Below are positions 32,646 to 41,849 of a DNA stretch of 64,000 nucleotides, piece by piece. Source of the stretch: Gracilibacillus salinarum. GTDB lineage: Bacteria; Bacillota; Bacilli; Bacillales; Amphibacillaceae. Each line of letters starts with the position of its first letter. Positions within the stretch are counted from its first letter, which is position 1. Location of the stretch: contig NZ_CP095071.1 in the NCBI RefSeq assembly GCF_022919575.1, positions 3,544,001 through 3,608,000 on the forward strand. Reading direction: 5' to 3'. The notes beneath the pieces are model-generated. The model saw only the letters and a list, made by a program, of their open reading frames with translations, did not search any database and was not told the origin of the DNA. A program made the translations under genes and the position numbers.

Positions 32646-33401
32646 ATGAAAAACATTACAGATCGTTTTTACAAAAACCGTGTGGCACTTAATGTTTTAG
32701 CAAATAGTGTAGAAAATGCCAAAGAAGTATTTAAAGCGGCAGAAGGTCATGTTTTGGTCGGTGTTCTTTCAAAAAACTACGCAACTGTAGAAGAAGCTGT
32801 GGTAGCTATGAAAGAATATGGCGCAGTAATTGAGGAAGCGGTTTCTATAGGACTTGGAGCTGGAGACAATCGGCAGGCTGCAGTAGTAGCAGAGATTGCC
32901 AGTTATTATGCTGGAAGTCACATTAACCAAGTGTTTCCATCTGTAGGTGCAACACGTGCAAACCTTAACGAAAGAACAGGGTGGATTAATAGTTTGGTAT
33001 CGCCGACAGGACGTACAGGGTATGTCAATATCTCAACAGGACCAATTAGTGCTGCTCATAGTGAGCATGCAATTGTACCAATTAAAACAGCAATCGCACT
33101 TGTACGTGATATGGGGGGAGATGCTTTAAAGTACTTCCCAATGAAAGGGCTATCGTATGAAGATGAGTACCGTGCCGTTGCTAAAGCGTGTGGGGAAGAA
33201 GGATTTGCCTTAGAACCAACAGGTGGAATTAGCAAAGATAACTTTGAAGCCATCTTACGTATTTCTTTAGAAGCTAATGTACCAAAAGTTATTCCTCACG
33301 TATATTCATCTATTATCGATAAGGAGACTGGCAAAACAAACTCCGAGGATGTACGTGATTTACTTCAAATCATAAAGAAACTTGTTGATTACTATGGTTA
33401 A
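32646..33401 (+). CDS. dgaF: DgaF-family KDPG aldolase
   Basis: 251 residues. SPTGRTGYVNISTGPIS (about 119-135), VRDMGGDALKYFPMKG (about 156-171) and EPTGGISKDNF fit the DgaF-type (PF07071) aldolase. It cleaves 2-keto-3-deoxy-6-phosphogluconate to pyruvate and glyceraldehyde 3-phosphate. A Lys in ALKYFPMKG is a candidate Schiff base. AGGAGAAG lies before ATG 32646. Confidence 0.88.
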   Translation: MKNITDRFYKNRVALNVLANSVENAKEVFKAAEGHVLVGVLSKNYATVEEAVVAMKEYGAVIEEAVSIGLGAGDNRQAAVVAEIASYYAGSHINQVFPSVGATRANLNERTGWINSLVSPTGRTGYVNISTGPISAAHSEHAIVPIKTAIALVRDMGGDALKYFPMKGLSYEDEYRAVAKACGEEGFALEPTGGISKDNFEAILRISLEANVPKVIPHVYSSIIDKETGKTNSEDVRDLLQIIKKLVDYYG

Positions 33402-34410
33402 TAAGATTGCGGCGTTTGGAGAAGTTATGATGCGTCTGCAAGTACCAGGATATGAGCTTTTGTCACAAGCTAACACATTAAACTATTCCTTTTCTGGTAC
33501 GGGAGTGAATGTACTTTCAGCTTTAGCACGCTTTGGACATATCGGATATCTCGTTTCTCAAATACCAGCTAATGCTGTTGGAGACGCTGCTGTCTCGTAT
33601 CTAAGAAAATTAGGGATAACCGAATCATTTGTTCAACGTAGTGGGAATTACATGGGGATGTATTTTTTGGAAAATGGATTTGGTTCACGTCCTAGTCGTG
33701 TTACTTATTCTAATCGATTGGAGAGTAGCTTCAATCGAGCTGCAGAAGGAACGTATGATTTCTTAGAGATCTCAAAAAAAATGGATGTTGTCCATTTTTG
33801 TGGCATTACACTTGCGATGAACGAGTCTGTCCGAACCCATATGAAAAATTTTGCTAAAGCTGTTAAAGCTAATGGGGGAACCGTTGTTTTTGATTGTAAC
33901 TACCGTCCTGCGCTTTGGGGTGAGGACGGATATGAAAAAGCAAAACCACATTATGAAGAAATGCTTCATTTAGCAGATTACGTCATGATGAACGAAAAGG
34001 ACGCAATATACACCCTGGGAATGAAAACAGAAAAGGAAAGCCCTCAAGAACAGCTGATGGAACTGATTCCAGAGGTGGCCAAAAATTATGACATCTCCGT
34101 TGTGGCAGGTACACATCGGTCGATCAACCGTAACAATACGCATTCATTATCTGGCTTTCTTTTTAAAAATCAAACATTCACATTCTCAGAGACACTCACG
34201 TTTCCTGTCTATGATAGAATTGGTGCTGGAGATGCCTACACAAGTGGTATTATTCATGGTGAGCTAGAAGGCTTTTCGCCTGATGAAACAGTTCATTTTG
34301 CTGCATCAGCAGGAATGTTAGCCCATACTATTGTAGGCGATACACCCATGGCATCACAGAGTGAAGTGCTTTTAGCGATGTCTAAATCAGTGGGTGATAT
34401 GGAAAGGTAG
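33394..34410 (+). CDS. kdgK: PfkB-family sugar kinase, probable 2-keto-3-deoxygluconate kinase
   Basis: 338 residues. The N-terminal FGEVMMRLQVPG, DCNYRPALWG (about 170) typical of KDG kinases, and C-terminal DRIGAGDAYTSGIIHG with the catalytic Asp of PfkB kinases are present. ATG 33394 overlaps the aldolase stop; a TTG at 33382 is less likely. In this operon it would make 2-keto-3-deoxy-6-phosphogluconate from KDG for the aldolase. Confidence 0.88.
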   Translation: MVNKIAAFGEVMMRLQVPGYELLSQANTLNYSFSGTGVNVLSALARFGHIGYLVSQIPANAVGDAAVSYLRKLGITESFVQRSGNYMGMYFLENGFGSRPSRVTYSNRLESSFNRAAEGTYDFLEISKKMDVVHFCGITLAMNESVRTHMKNFAKAVKANGGTVVFDCNYRPALWGEDGYEKAKPHYEEMLHLADYVMMNEKDAIYTLGMKTEKESPQEQLMELIPEVAKNYDISVVAGTHRSINRNNTHSLSGFLFKNQTFTFSETLTFPVYDRIGAGDAYTSGIIHGELEGFSPDETVHFAASAGMLAHTIVGDTPMASQSEVLLAMSKSVGDMER

Positions 34411-34420
34411 TGAATGGAAC

Positions 34421-35134
34421 ATGACCATATCGAAAAAAAAGGGACCATTATATTTACAAATAAAGAATATATTAAAGGACCGTATTCTGCACGGGGTGTA
34501 CAAAATTGGTGAAAATATCCCGTCAGAGCCACAACTTGAGAATGAGTTTGATGTCAGTAAGATAACGGTTCGCAATGCTATTAAAGAACTTGCCCAGGAA
34601 GGATATCTTGAAAAGAAGAGTGGTAAAGGAACGAGAGTTATTCGAAATGCTGCTGCTTCCAGACTCTCCAAAGGGAAACGGTTTACAGAAATTTTAGTAA
34701 GTGAAGGTCACAAAATCCAAAAGCAATTGGTACAAGCAGATATCGTATCTAATAAAGAGGGATCAGAAGTGTATCGATTATTCGGGGAGCGCTGTCTCCG
34801 AATAGAGCGATTGTATCACTATAATGAGATCCCTTATATCCACTATACTCATTATTTGTCTACACGTATGGAAAATATGGAACTGTCGGATTTAGAGGCT
34901 CATTCTTTGTATCGCTTAATCGAAGAGCAGGATATTTCTCTAGAAGAGTTTCGTGATGAATTTGCCGCTGTCGTTGCTCCTCCTAGTGTGGGAGAGGCAT
35001 TACGTCTCAAAGAAGGAACGCCGGTATTAAAGAGATCACGTTATTCTTATGATGAGCATGAAGATATTATTGAATATAGTGAAGGGTACTATAACACAGA
35101 AATGCAGAATTATATCGTGAATTATGATGTTTAA
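34421..35134 (+). CDS. GntR/HutC-family transcriptional regulator
   Basis: 237 residues. The N-terminal winged helix has YLQIKNILKDRILHGVYKIG (about 9-28), IPSEPQLENEFDVSKITVRN and GYLEKKSGKGTRVI. The C-terminal UTRA ligand domain (about 85-235) ends ..KRSRYSYDEHEDIIEYSEGY. ATG 34421 is preferred; GTG 34394 is inside kdgK. It likely binds the palindromes before 30466 and responds to a pathway sugar phosphate. Confidence 0.88.
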   Translation: MTISKKKGPLYLQIKNILKDRILHGVYKIGENIPSEPQLENEFDVSKITVRNAIKELAQEGYLEKKSGKGTRVIRNAAASRLSKGKRFTEILVSEGHKIQKQLVQADIVSNKEGSEVYRLFGERCLRIERLYHYNEIPYIHYTHYLSTRMENMELSDLEAHSLYRLIEEQDISLEEFRDEFAAVVAPPSVGEALRLKEGTPVLKRSRYSYDEHEDIIEYSEGYYNTEMQNYIVNYDV

Positions 35135-35267
35135 GGTGGTAAAAGGAAGTAATAAGACGACTTCCTTTACGGATTCATGAAAGCGTTTAATTAAAAATAA
35201 ATTATCGTTTTAGACTTTTAATATAGGTGTGTTTGGGAAAAAGCACGTAGACTAAAGGGGGATAATC

Positions 35268-36755
35268 ATGGTTGAGAATAGACTAATCTATTTATCTGTG
35301 TTTATAGGGATTACCATAGTAATGATCTTAGTCGGTATCTGGACTTCAAGAAAAGTAAAAAATGGTGAAGACTTTCTGATGGGGGGAAGAGGGTTACCCT
35401 TACCGTTATTAATTGGTACAACCTTAGCAACATTGGTTGGTACAGGTTCAAGTATGGGAGCAGTTGGATTTGCCTATACAAATGGATGGGCGGGAGCTTT
35501 ATATGGATTAGGCGGCTCTATTGGAATTTTTGCTTTACTATTATTGTTTGCAAATGTTAGAAAATATAATTTTACAACGTATTCTGAAGAATTGAGTTTT
35601 TACTTCGGTGCAAGCAAATTAGTCAGGGGATTGACATCAGTTCTGTTATATCTAGCTTCTATTGGATGGCTTGGTGCACACATCATGGGTGGGAGTTTGT
35701 ATTTATCCTGGATTACAGGATTTGATCTTCTCACTGCGAAAATCATAACCGCACTCGGATTCGCCGTTTATACTTTCATTGGTGGGTATTTAGCTGTGGT
35801 TTATACAGATACCATTCAAGGGATTATTTTATTTTTAGGTTTTATTATGTTAACTGTTCTTTCTTTAGTTAAAATAGGCGGGTACAAAACCTTGTCTCAG
35901 GAATTACCTAACGATATGGTATCATTTATTGGAATAGATAAGATGGGAGTCATTCCTGCTATTTCTCTCATAGTAGTTATAGCGATTGGTGTTTTGGCAG
36001 CGCCTTCATTCCGCCATAGAATCTACTCAAGTAAAAATACGTTCACTCTTAAAAAGGCACTTTTACTATCGGCTATCCTTTTTGCGGCCTTTTCTTTATT
36101 TCCATCTATAGTGGGAATGGCTACTCATTTCATGAACCCTGAATTGGAGCCTGGTTTTGCATTCCCTTACCTAGCAACTGAAGTCTTTCCGGTAGGGATT
36201 GGTGCGATAATCCTGACCGCCGGACTAAGTGCTACAATGTCCTCTGGAAGTTCAGATTTCATTGCAGCAGTTACCATTCTAGTTACAGACATTTATCAGG
36301 TGTTTACAGGTAAGACATTGAATAAGGAAAAAATGGTGACTTACTCTAGGATTGCGTTAGTATTTACCTTAGGACTGGCTCTACTTTTCACTTTAAGTGC
36401 TTCAAATATAATTGATTATATTACCAATTTTGTCTCTACCATTATGTCTGGATTATTTGTAGCTTCTGTCCTAGGGAAATTTTGGCCACGTGCAACATGG
36501 CAGGGCGGGTTAGCCTGCTTGATTAGTGGATCTATTATCTCGTTTATAGTACTAAGCAATGACTCTCTTCAAGCGTTTTGGGGAAACCCAATCCTTCCAT
36601 CACTAGGCGGAGCGTTTGCAGCTGGAATTATTGTTAGTTTAGTGACCCCAAAAAACACGGTTACAAACGAAGAAGCTTTGGAAATTTTAGAAAGAGAAAG
36701 AAAAGGAAACGACTTAGTTGCGGATGAAAATACTGAGACTGCATCTAGTAAATAA
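35268..36755 (+). CDS. Sodium:solute symporter family transporter
   Basis: 495 residues with about 13 membrane helices. The SSS hallmarks are SRKVKNGEDFLMGGRGLPL (about 27-45), TLVGTGSSMGAVGFAY (sodium-site region) and GLSATMSSGSSDFIAAV (about 320). AAAGGGGGATAATC precedes ATG 35268. Its place after the dga-like genes suggests import of the pathway substrate (an acidic amino sugar or sugar acid) by Na+ cotransport, replacing the PTS of the Salmonella dga operon. Confidence 0.88.
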   Translation: MVENRLIYLSVFIGITIVMILVGIWTSRKVKNGEDFLMGGRGLPLPLLIGTTLATLVGTGSSMGAVGFAYTNGWAGALYGLGGSIGIFALLLLFANVRKYNFTTYSEELSFYFGASKLVRGLTSVLLYLASIGWLGAHIMGGSLYLSWITGFDLLTAKIITALGFAVYTFIGGYLAVVYTDTIQGIILFLGFIMLTVLSLVKIGGYKTLSQELPNDMVSFIGIDKMGVIPAISLIVVIAIGVLAAPSFRHRIYSSKNTFTLKKALLLSAILFAAFSLFPSIVGMATHFMNPELEPGFAFPYLATEVFPVGIGAIILTAGLSATMSSGSSDFIAAVTILVTDIYQVFTGKTLNKEKMVTYSRIALVFTLGLALLFTLSASNIIDYITNFVSTIMSGLFVASVLGKFWPRATWQGGLACLISGSIISFIVLSNDSLQAFWGNPILPSLGGAFAAGIIVSLVTPKNTVTNEEALEILERERKGNDLVADENTETASSK

Positions 36756-36780
36756 ACGGATAAATATATACGGTTATTGA

Positions 36781-36814
36781 TGAAAAGGGGCTTTTACATG
36801 TCCCTTTTCATTTT
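36781..36814 (+). terminator. Terminator of the dga-like operon
   Basis: TGAAAAGGG (36781-36789) and CCCTTTTCA (36802-36810) with TTTT following. Nothing else is recognised up to 37187. Confidence 0.85.
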
Positions 36815-37187
36815 AAAACCTATGAAAAACAGTAAACGGATAAATAATACTTCAGCATTTTTATTCCTATCACCCAAGGGTTTAATGATGCTAGACTATT
36901 CAGTTATGGTGTCGGGCAATGTTAGCTAATGCAGTTTCTAAAGTTAATAGTGATCTCACTTCTATAATCAACCTAACTCATAAAAAGGTGTCTAATGATG
37001 GACACTTCTTCATCTTTTCTAATGATTATAGAAGTAACAGCATTTTTTTCAACAGACAGTTATGCGTTCCACGTAATCTTCATGTTCTACCTAGGTACAG
37101 TATACTTCTAAAAAGCTTCTATTTTTTTTATACAAGAATAAGTGATAACGGTCTGGATAACGAATTACATATTTTTAAAAAACAAAA

Positions 37188-37961
37188 TCAACGTTCATTC
37201 TCCAATAAGATAACACTTAGATCATCACTCTTCTTAGAACGTTTATACACTAAACAATCACAGTCCTCTTCTTCTATATTGCGTATCATAGAAACAGTGT
37301 CTTTGATAAATGTTTCATTAAACTGCATCTGTGTAACATCCATCTTTTTATACAATTCAAACAGCCTGGAATATCCGTCGGTAAAACATAATACGTTCGT
37401 TATGTCCTTCTTATTATATTCCCCTGCCAGACCATGAGAAATGCCCTTTGCATCTAACGACCCTATCCAATAACCATCTCTTGTATTTAAATGTTTTCTT
37501 ATTGTCTGTGATTTGTCTTGGTGTTTTTCCGCAAAAGTATCAAGTCGTCTATCTGTTATGTATACTGACTTTTCCGTCGTCTCTAGTAATATACCACTGT
37601 CACCTAACACGTAATATTCTAATTTCTGATCAATAAACCTTACCATAGCTATCGTAAAAGTGGGTAATTCATAATGATGGATTTGCTTTAACGCTGGGTT
37701 TATTTCTAACGCAATCTGACTTATCTGATCTAATACCGTGATCAGAATTTCTTCTAAGGATTTTTCGTCTGTGATAAATCGTGGTAATTGTTCATTTATT
37801 TGTTGCACAAGCCATACTACATCGTTTTCTTCTGATAAATACTGGTTGAAAAAAAGTGGTGTTGCTCCATCAATTACCCAAGCTGTATTCTGATGGTGAT
37901 CCACCACATCTTCATTAAAATCTGCGCTTCCTTTGTGATTACAAGAAAATAATAGTTTCAT
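37188..37961 (-). CDS. PP2C-like serine/threonine phosphatase family protein
   Basis: 257 residues. The PP2C metal motifs are present: NEDVVDHH (about 17-24), VIDGATPL (about 29-36), YVLGDSGIL, CFTDGYSRL (about 193) and the C-terminal KKSDDLSVILL. GAGGG lies before ATG 37961. A genuine phosphatase is plausible because the Asp residues are kept. The gene stands alone, so its substrate cannot be guessed. Confidence 0.78.
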   Translation of the reverse strand: MKLLFSCNHKGSADFNEDVVDHHQNTAWVIDGATPLFFNQYLSEENDVVWLVQQINEQLPRFITDEKSLEEILITVLDQISQIALEINPALKQIHHYELPTFTIAMVRFIDQKLEYYVLGDSGILLETTEKSVYITDRRLDTFAEKHQDKSQTIRKHLNTRDGYWIGSLDAKGISHGLAGEYNKKDITNVLCFTDGYSRLFELYKKMDVTQMQFNETFIKDTVSMIRNIEEEDCDCLVYKRSKKSDDLSVILLENER

Positions 37962-37989
37962 TATAAAACCCTCTTTTTGTTTGTTAGTA

Positions 37990-38550
37990 ATCTATATTAA
38001 CATATTTTAATTCTAATGTTCTGACTTTGCATGTCGTAACATTGAATGCTAGTTGCTTACTTTGAGGATTATTGGTTATCATATTTCGTAGATACTTCTT
38101 CTCTAGTCCGATCAGTTTTGCCATAATTAAGTGTTATTTTTTATTGCACTTGTTAATGATCCTGCTTATTCAGGTACTAGCAATGGATAATGTACATAAA
38201 AATTATGAGCACTGGAAAAAGCACGTAACTTATCTTAACAAAAGTATAGGTAGCCATTTTTTGTTCGCCTATAATAAAAAGCACCTTAATATTTTTTATC
38301 GTACTCCTATAGCATATGGTGGAATCGGGTGCCGGAATAGGATAAAATAAAGAGATTGGCATCAAATTGCAACATTATATTTCTTCATAATAGGGAAAGA
38401 AAAATAACATATTAATTAGAGGATTCAAAGTGGAAAGCAAAGATATGAGCAATGATAACAGGCGAAAAGCGGCAATCATATTAACTAGCTGACGGACTTA
38501 CATTTATTTATAAAAGTTAGTTTTTCGTTCATTGGAAAGTAAACATAGGA
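37990..38550. other. Intergenic region without recognised gene
   Basis: A/T-rich sequence. An open frame at 38072-38350 has no ribosome site and no recognisable similarity, so I do not call it. A TAAACATAGGAGGATACACAAC ribosome site at its right end belongs to leucine dehydrogenase. Confidence 0.4.
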
Positions 38551-38561
38551 GGATACACAAC

Positions 38562-39656
38562 ATGGAAATTTTTAAGTATATGGAAAATAATGACTACGAA
38601 CAATTGGTGTTTTGTCAGGATAAGCAATCAGGTTTAAAAGCAATTATTGCTATCCACGATACAACGTTAGGACCTGCATTAGGTGGAACGCGTATGTGGA
38701 CATACTCTTCAGAGGAAGAAGCGATTGAGGATGCGCTTCGTTTATCACGTGGCATGACGTATAAAAATGCTGTAGCTGGTTTAAACCTTGGTGGAGGGAA
38801 AACGGTTATTATAGGTGATCCACATAAAGATAAAAATGAGGAAATGTTCCGTGCATTTGGTCGTTACATTCAAGGACTGGATGGACGGTACATTACGGCA
38901 GAGGACGTTGGAACAACGGTTGCTGATATGGATATAATCCACGAAGAAACAGATTATGTCACTGGAATCTCGCCTGCATTTGGTTCTTCAGGGAATCCTT
39001 CTCCAGTAACAGCTTATGGAGTATACCGTGGAATGAAAGCTGCAGCAAAGGAAGCGTTTGGCACAGATATTCTTGCAGGAAAGGTTGTTGCTGTTCAAGG
39101 GGTGGGAAATGTTGCTTATAACTTGTGTCAACACCTTCATGAAGAAGGAGCACAGCTAATTGTAACGGATATTAATAAAGAAGCTGTTAATCGAGCTGTA
39201 AAGGAATTTAATGCTAGAGCTGTTGATCCAAATGATATTTACGGAGTCGAGTGTGATATTTATGCACCATGTGCTCTAGGAGCAACGATAAATGATCAAA
39301 CCATTCCACAACTTAAAGCAAAAGTAATTGCAGGTGCAGCAAATAATCAATTAAAAGATAATCAACATGGAGACATTATTCATGAAATGGGCATTGTTTA
39401 TGCACCTGATTATGTAATTAATGCAGGTGGCGTTATTAACGTGGCCGATGAACTTTATGGTTACAACAGAGAAAGAGCGTTAAAGAAAGTTGAATCGATT
39501 TATGATAATATTTCACAAGTTATTGACATTGCAATGCGTGACAATATCCCAACATATAAAGCAGCAGATCGCTTAGCTGAGGAAAGAATTGAGCGCATGA
39601 GAATTTCCCGCAGTCAATTTTTGCAAAAAGGACATCATATTCTAAGCCGTAGATAA
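38562..39656 (+). CDS. Leucine dehydrogenase (Glu/Leu/Phe/Val dehydrogenase family)
   Basis: 364 residues, the usual length of Bacillus leucine dehydrogenase. GGTRMW (about 42), the catalytic-lysine segment [13 protein letters not shown] (about 75-87) and the NAD site [13 protein letters not shown] (about 176) are present. It oxidatively deaminates branched-chain amino acids to 2-keto acids with NAD+. ATG 38562 has AGGAGGATACACAAC; the upstream frame start at 38532 has none. Monocistronic. Valine or phenylalanine dehydrogenase is less likely. Confidence 0.92.
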   Translation: MEIFKYMENNDYEQLVFCQDKQSGLKAIIAIHDTTLGPALGGTRMWTYSSEEEAIEDALRLSRGMTYKNAVAGLNLGGGKTVIIGDPHKDKNEEMFRAFGRYIQGLDGRYITAEDVGTTVADMDIIHEETDYVTGISPAFGSSGNPSPVTAYGVYRGMKAAAKEAFGTDILAGKVVAVQGVGNVAYNLCQHLHEEGAQLIVTDINKEAVNRAVKEFNARAVDPNDIYGVECDIYAPCALGATINDQTIPQLKAKVIAGAANNQLKDNQHGDIIHEMGIVYAPDYVINAGGVINVADELYGYNRERALKKVESIYDNISQVIDIAMRDNIPTYKAADRLAEERIERMRISRSQFLQKGHHILSRR

Positions 39657-39668
39657 GTGCATTTATGA

Positions 39669-39703
39669 AGACTACTTCCTAACGAAAGGAAGTAGTCTAT
39701 TTT
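39669..39703 (+). terminator. Terminator after leucine dehydrogenase
   Basis: Perfect 12-bp stem AGACTACTTCCT/AGGAAGTAGTCT with a 6-base loop and ATTTTT. Confidence 0.93.
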
Positions 39704-40032
39704 TATGATTTAAGAAACCACGCAATTCTTCACTGAAGTTGATTTGCAGAAACTGTTACTTAAGATTGTTGAAAAAATAAAAGTGCAGTTGTATATCATA
39801 CGGTATTTTTGATATTTATGCGTAGCAAAGCCCCTGATATATAATCCGATTCCTGTGTCTTATGACCATTGAAAATTTTGTTCATAAGAATCATCTTCTT
39901 GACTATTACAGGCAGTTTTTCTTCTCATCCTTACATTATTGATATATCCTATCCAAAAGTTTCATCCATGCCAACGTTTTCACCCAATAAATTTCAATAT
40001 ATGGTACAATGTTTCATAAATATCGTATAACA

Positions 40033-40061
40033 TTGACACTAAGTTTCATTTTAATTAAGAT
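40033..40061 (+). promoter_or_regulatory. Promoter of the mur operon
   Basis: TTGACA (40033-40038), 17 bases, TAAGAT (40056-40061). GTTTCAT occurs three times at about 39958, 40011 and 40044 and could be part of the regulator's site. Confidence 0.65.
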
Positions 40062-40087
40062 CAAACTATAGAAGGGGGAGCGATCCA

Positions 40088-40942
40088 TTGAAAATCGCAA
40101 CCGTTCGATTAAGGGAATATTATGAACAGGCAAGTACAACAGAAAAAGAGATTATTTCCTATATTCTGGCCAATCCGGAAGAGGCATCGAAGCAGACTAT
40201 TTACCAGCTAGCCGAGAGGACCTATTCTTCACCAGCTTCGATCATCCGGCTTTGCAAGAAAAACAGTTTTAGTGGATTTAAAGAGTTTTCTAAATCGCTT
40301 TTATTCGAACAGGCGGTCAGGCAAAGCTATAAAAACGAGAAAATGACGGATGTTACCAAAGTGGATAGTGTGAAGGAAGTCGTCGATAAGGTAACCAATA
40401 AGAACATCCTGTCACTGGAAGAAACAGCAAGCCTGCTGGACTATGATGTTATTGATCAGTGTGTTCAAGCCATTTATCAGTGTGAGAAGCTTGTGTTATT
40501 CGGTATCGGTGCTTCGTTGATTGTTGCTAAAGATGCCCAGCTTAAATTTACCAGAATCAATAAAATGGTCTATGTTGCAGAAGACTGGCACACACAATTA
40601 TTAATGGCAAAAAATATGACAGCGAGGGATCTTGGGATTGTCATTTCCTATTCCGGCGAGACAAAAGAGATGATTCAATGCGCCAATACCGTACAAGAAA
40701 ATCAGGCTGGGCTTATTTCGATAACTAAGTATGGAAGCGCGACCATTTCGAAGATGGCCAATCATAAGCTTTTTGTTGCTGCCAATGAATACGCTTTTCG
40801 AAGTGGTGCGATGTCGTCCAGAATATCTCAGTTAAATCTGATCGATATTCTCTACACAGCGTACGTCAATATGCATTATGAAAAATCCATTGAAATATTA
40901 GAGAAAAATCAAATAAAAAAGGAGTCTCATACAGATGATTAA
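40088..40942 (+). CDS. murR: RpiR/MurR-family transcriptional regulator
   Basis: 284 residues with an N-terminal RpiR helix-turn-helix (QTIYQLAERTYSSPASIIRL, about 38-57) and a C-terminal SIS domain (LVLFGIGASLIVAKDAQLK about 136-154; VISYSGETKEMI about 190). SIS domains bind phosphosugars, here probably MurNAc-6-phosphate. TTG 40088 follows GAAGGGGGAG. It leads the operon and overlaps murQ by eight bases. Confidence 0.88.
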   Translation: MKIATVRLREYYEQASTTEKEIISYILANPEEASKQTIYQLAERTYSSPASIIRLCKKNSFSGFKEFSKSLLFEQAVRQSYKNEKMTDVTKVDSVKEVVDKVTNKNILSLEETASLLDYDVIDQCVQAIYQCEKLVLFGIGASLIVAKDAQLKFTRINKMVYVAEDWHTQLLMAKNMTARDLGIVISYSGETKEMIQCANTVQENQAGLISITKYGSATISKMANHKLFVAANEYAFRSGAMSSRISQLNLIDILYTAYVNMHYEKSIEILEKNQIKKESHTDD

Positions 40943-41828
40943 CTTAGATAAAATGACAACAGAAAAACAAAATAATAAAACAATGAATTTGGATCAAATG
41001 TCCGTTCTGGAAGCTTTAAAGGTGATGAATGATGAAGATCAGCAGGTAGCAAAAGCGATTGAACCGCATCTTGGAGAAATTGAGGAGGCTGTTAGAGCGA
41101 TTACGGAAGCCTTTGAGCAAGAGGGAAGATTAATTTATATCGGCGCAGGTACGAGTGGACGTCTCGGTGTACTAGACGCAGTGGAGTGTCCACCGACGTT
41201 TGGTACTGATCCAAGTCAAGTAGTTGGTTTAATTGCCGGGGGCGAGCAGGCCTTTATCAAAGCGGTTGAGGGTGCAGAAGATAGCAAATCAATGGGAGAA
41301 CAAGACTTAAAAGAAATTCAATTGCAATCTAAGGATGTTGTAGTAGGTCTTGCAGCAAGTGGTCGAACCCCTTATGTGATTGGCGCGCTCAACTATGCGA
41401 ATACAGTTGGCGCACAGACTGTTGCAATCGCTTGTAACCAAAACTCGGAAATTGGCGAGGTTGCTAATATTGCGATAGAAGTAACCACAGGTCCTGAAGT
41501 CTTATCAGGTTCTACAAGATTAAAAGCAGCTACCGCACAGAAACTAATTTTAAATATGCTTTCTACTATTTCCATGGTTGGAGTCGGCAAAGTTTATCAA
41601 AATCTAATGGTTGACTTACAAACTACTAATCAAAAACTGGAAATGAGAGCATTGCGTATAATTATGGCAGCCACAGAAGTAAATATTGAAATAGCAGAGC
41701 AAAAATTAAAGGAGGGAGAAGGGAATGTGAAACTAGCCATCACCATGATTCTATTGGATTGTGATGTTGCCACAGCTAAAGAACAGTTGAAGAAGTCAAA
41801 AGGGCATATTAGAAAAACACTTCAATAA
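40935..41828 (+). CDS. murQ: N-acetylmuramic acid 6-phosphate etherase
   Basis: 297 residues, normal MurQ length. The SIS domain contains IYIGAGTSGRLGVLDAVECP (about 70-89) with the catalytic-region Glu, GLIAGGEQAFIKAVEGAEDS and GLAASGRTPYVIGAL. The enzyme cleaves the lactyl ether of MurNAc-6-P to GlcNAc-6-P and D-lactate during cell-wall recycling. AAAGGAG precedes ATG 40935. Confidence 0.95.
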   Translation: MINLDKMTTEKQNNKTMNLDQMSVLEALKVMNDEDQQVAKAIEPHLGEIEEAVRAITEAFEQEGRLIYIGAGTSGRLGVLDAVECPPTFGTDPSQVVGLIAGGEQAFIKAVEGAEDSKSMGEQDLKEIQLQSKDVVVGLAASGRTPYVIGALNYANTVGAQTVAIACNQNSEIGEVANIAIEVTTGPEVLSGSTRLKAATAQKLILNMLSTISMVGVGKVYQNLMVDLQTTNQKLEMRALRIIMAATEVNIEIAEQKLKEGEGNVKLAITMILLDCDVATAKEQLKKSKGHIRKTLQ

Positions 41829-41849
41829 AGAGATGGGAGAGGGGCTATT

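Noticed and set aside
36919..37437. 172-residue plus-strand frame
   Set aside because: Its second half is antisense to the PP2C-like gene, which has clear motifs; no ribosome site.
38072..38350. 92-residue frame upstream of leucine dehydrogenase
   Set aside because: No ribosome site, no recognisable family and biased composition typical of A/T-rich intergenic DNA.
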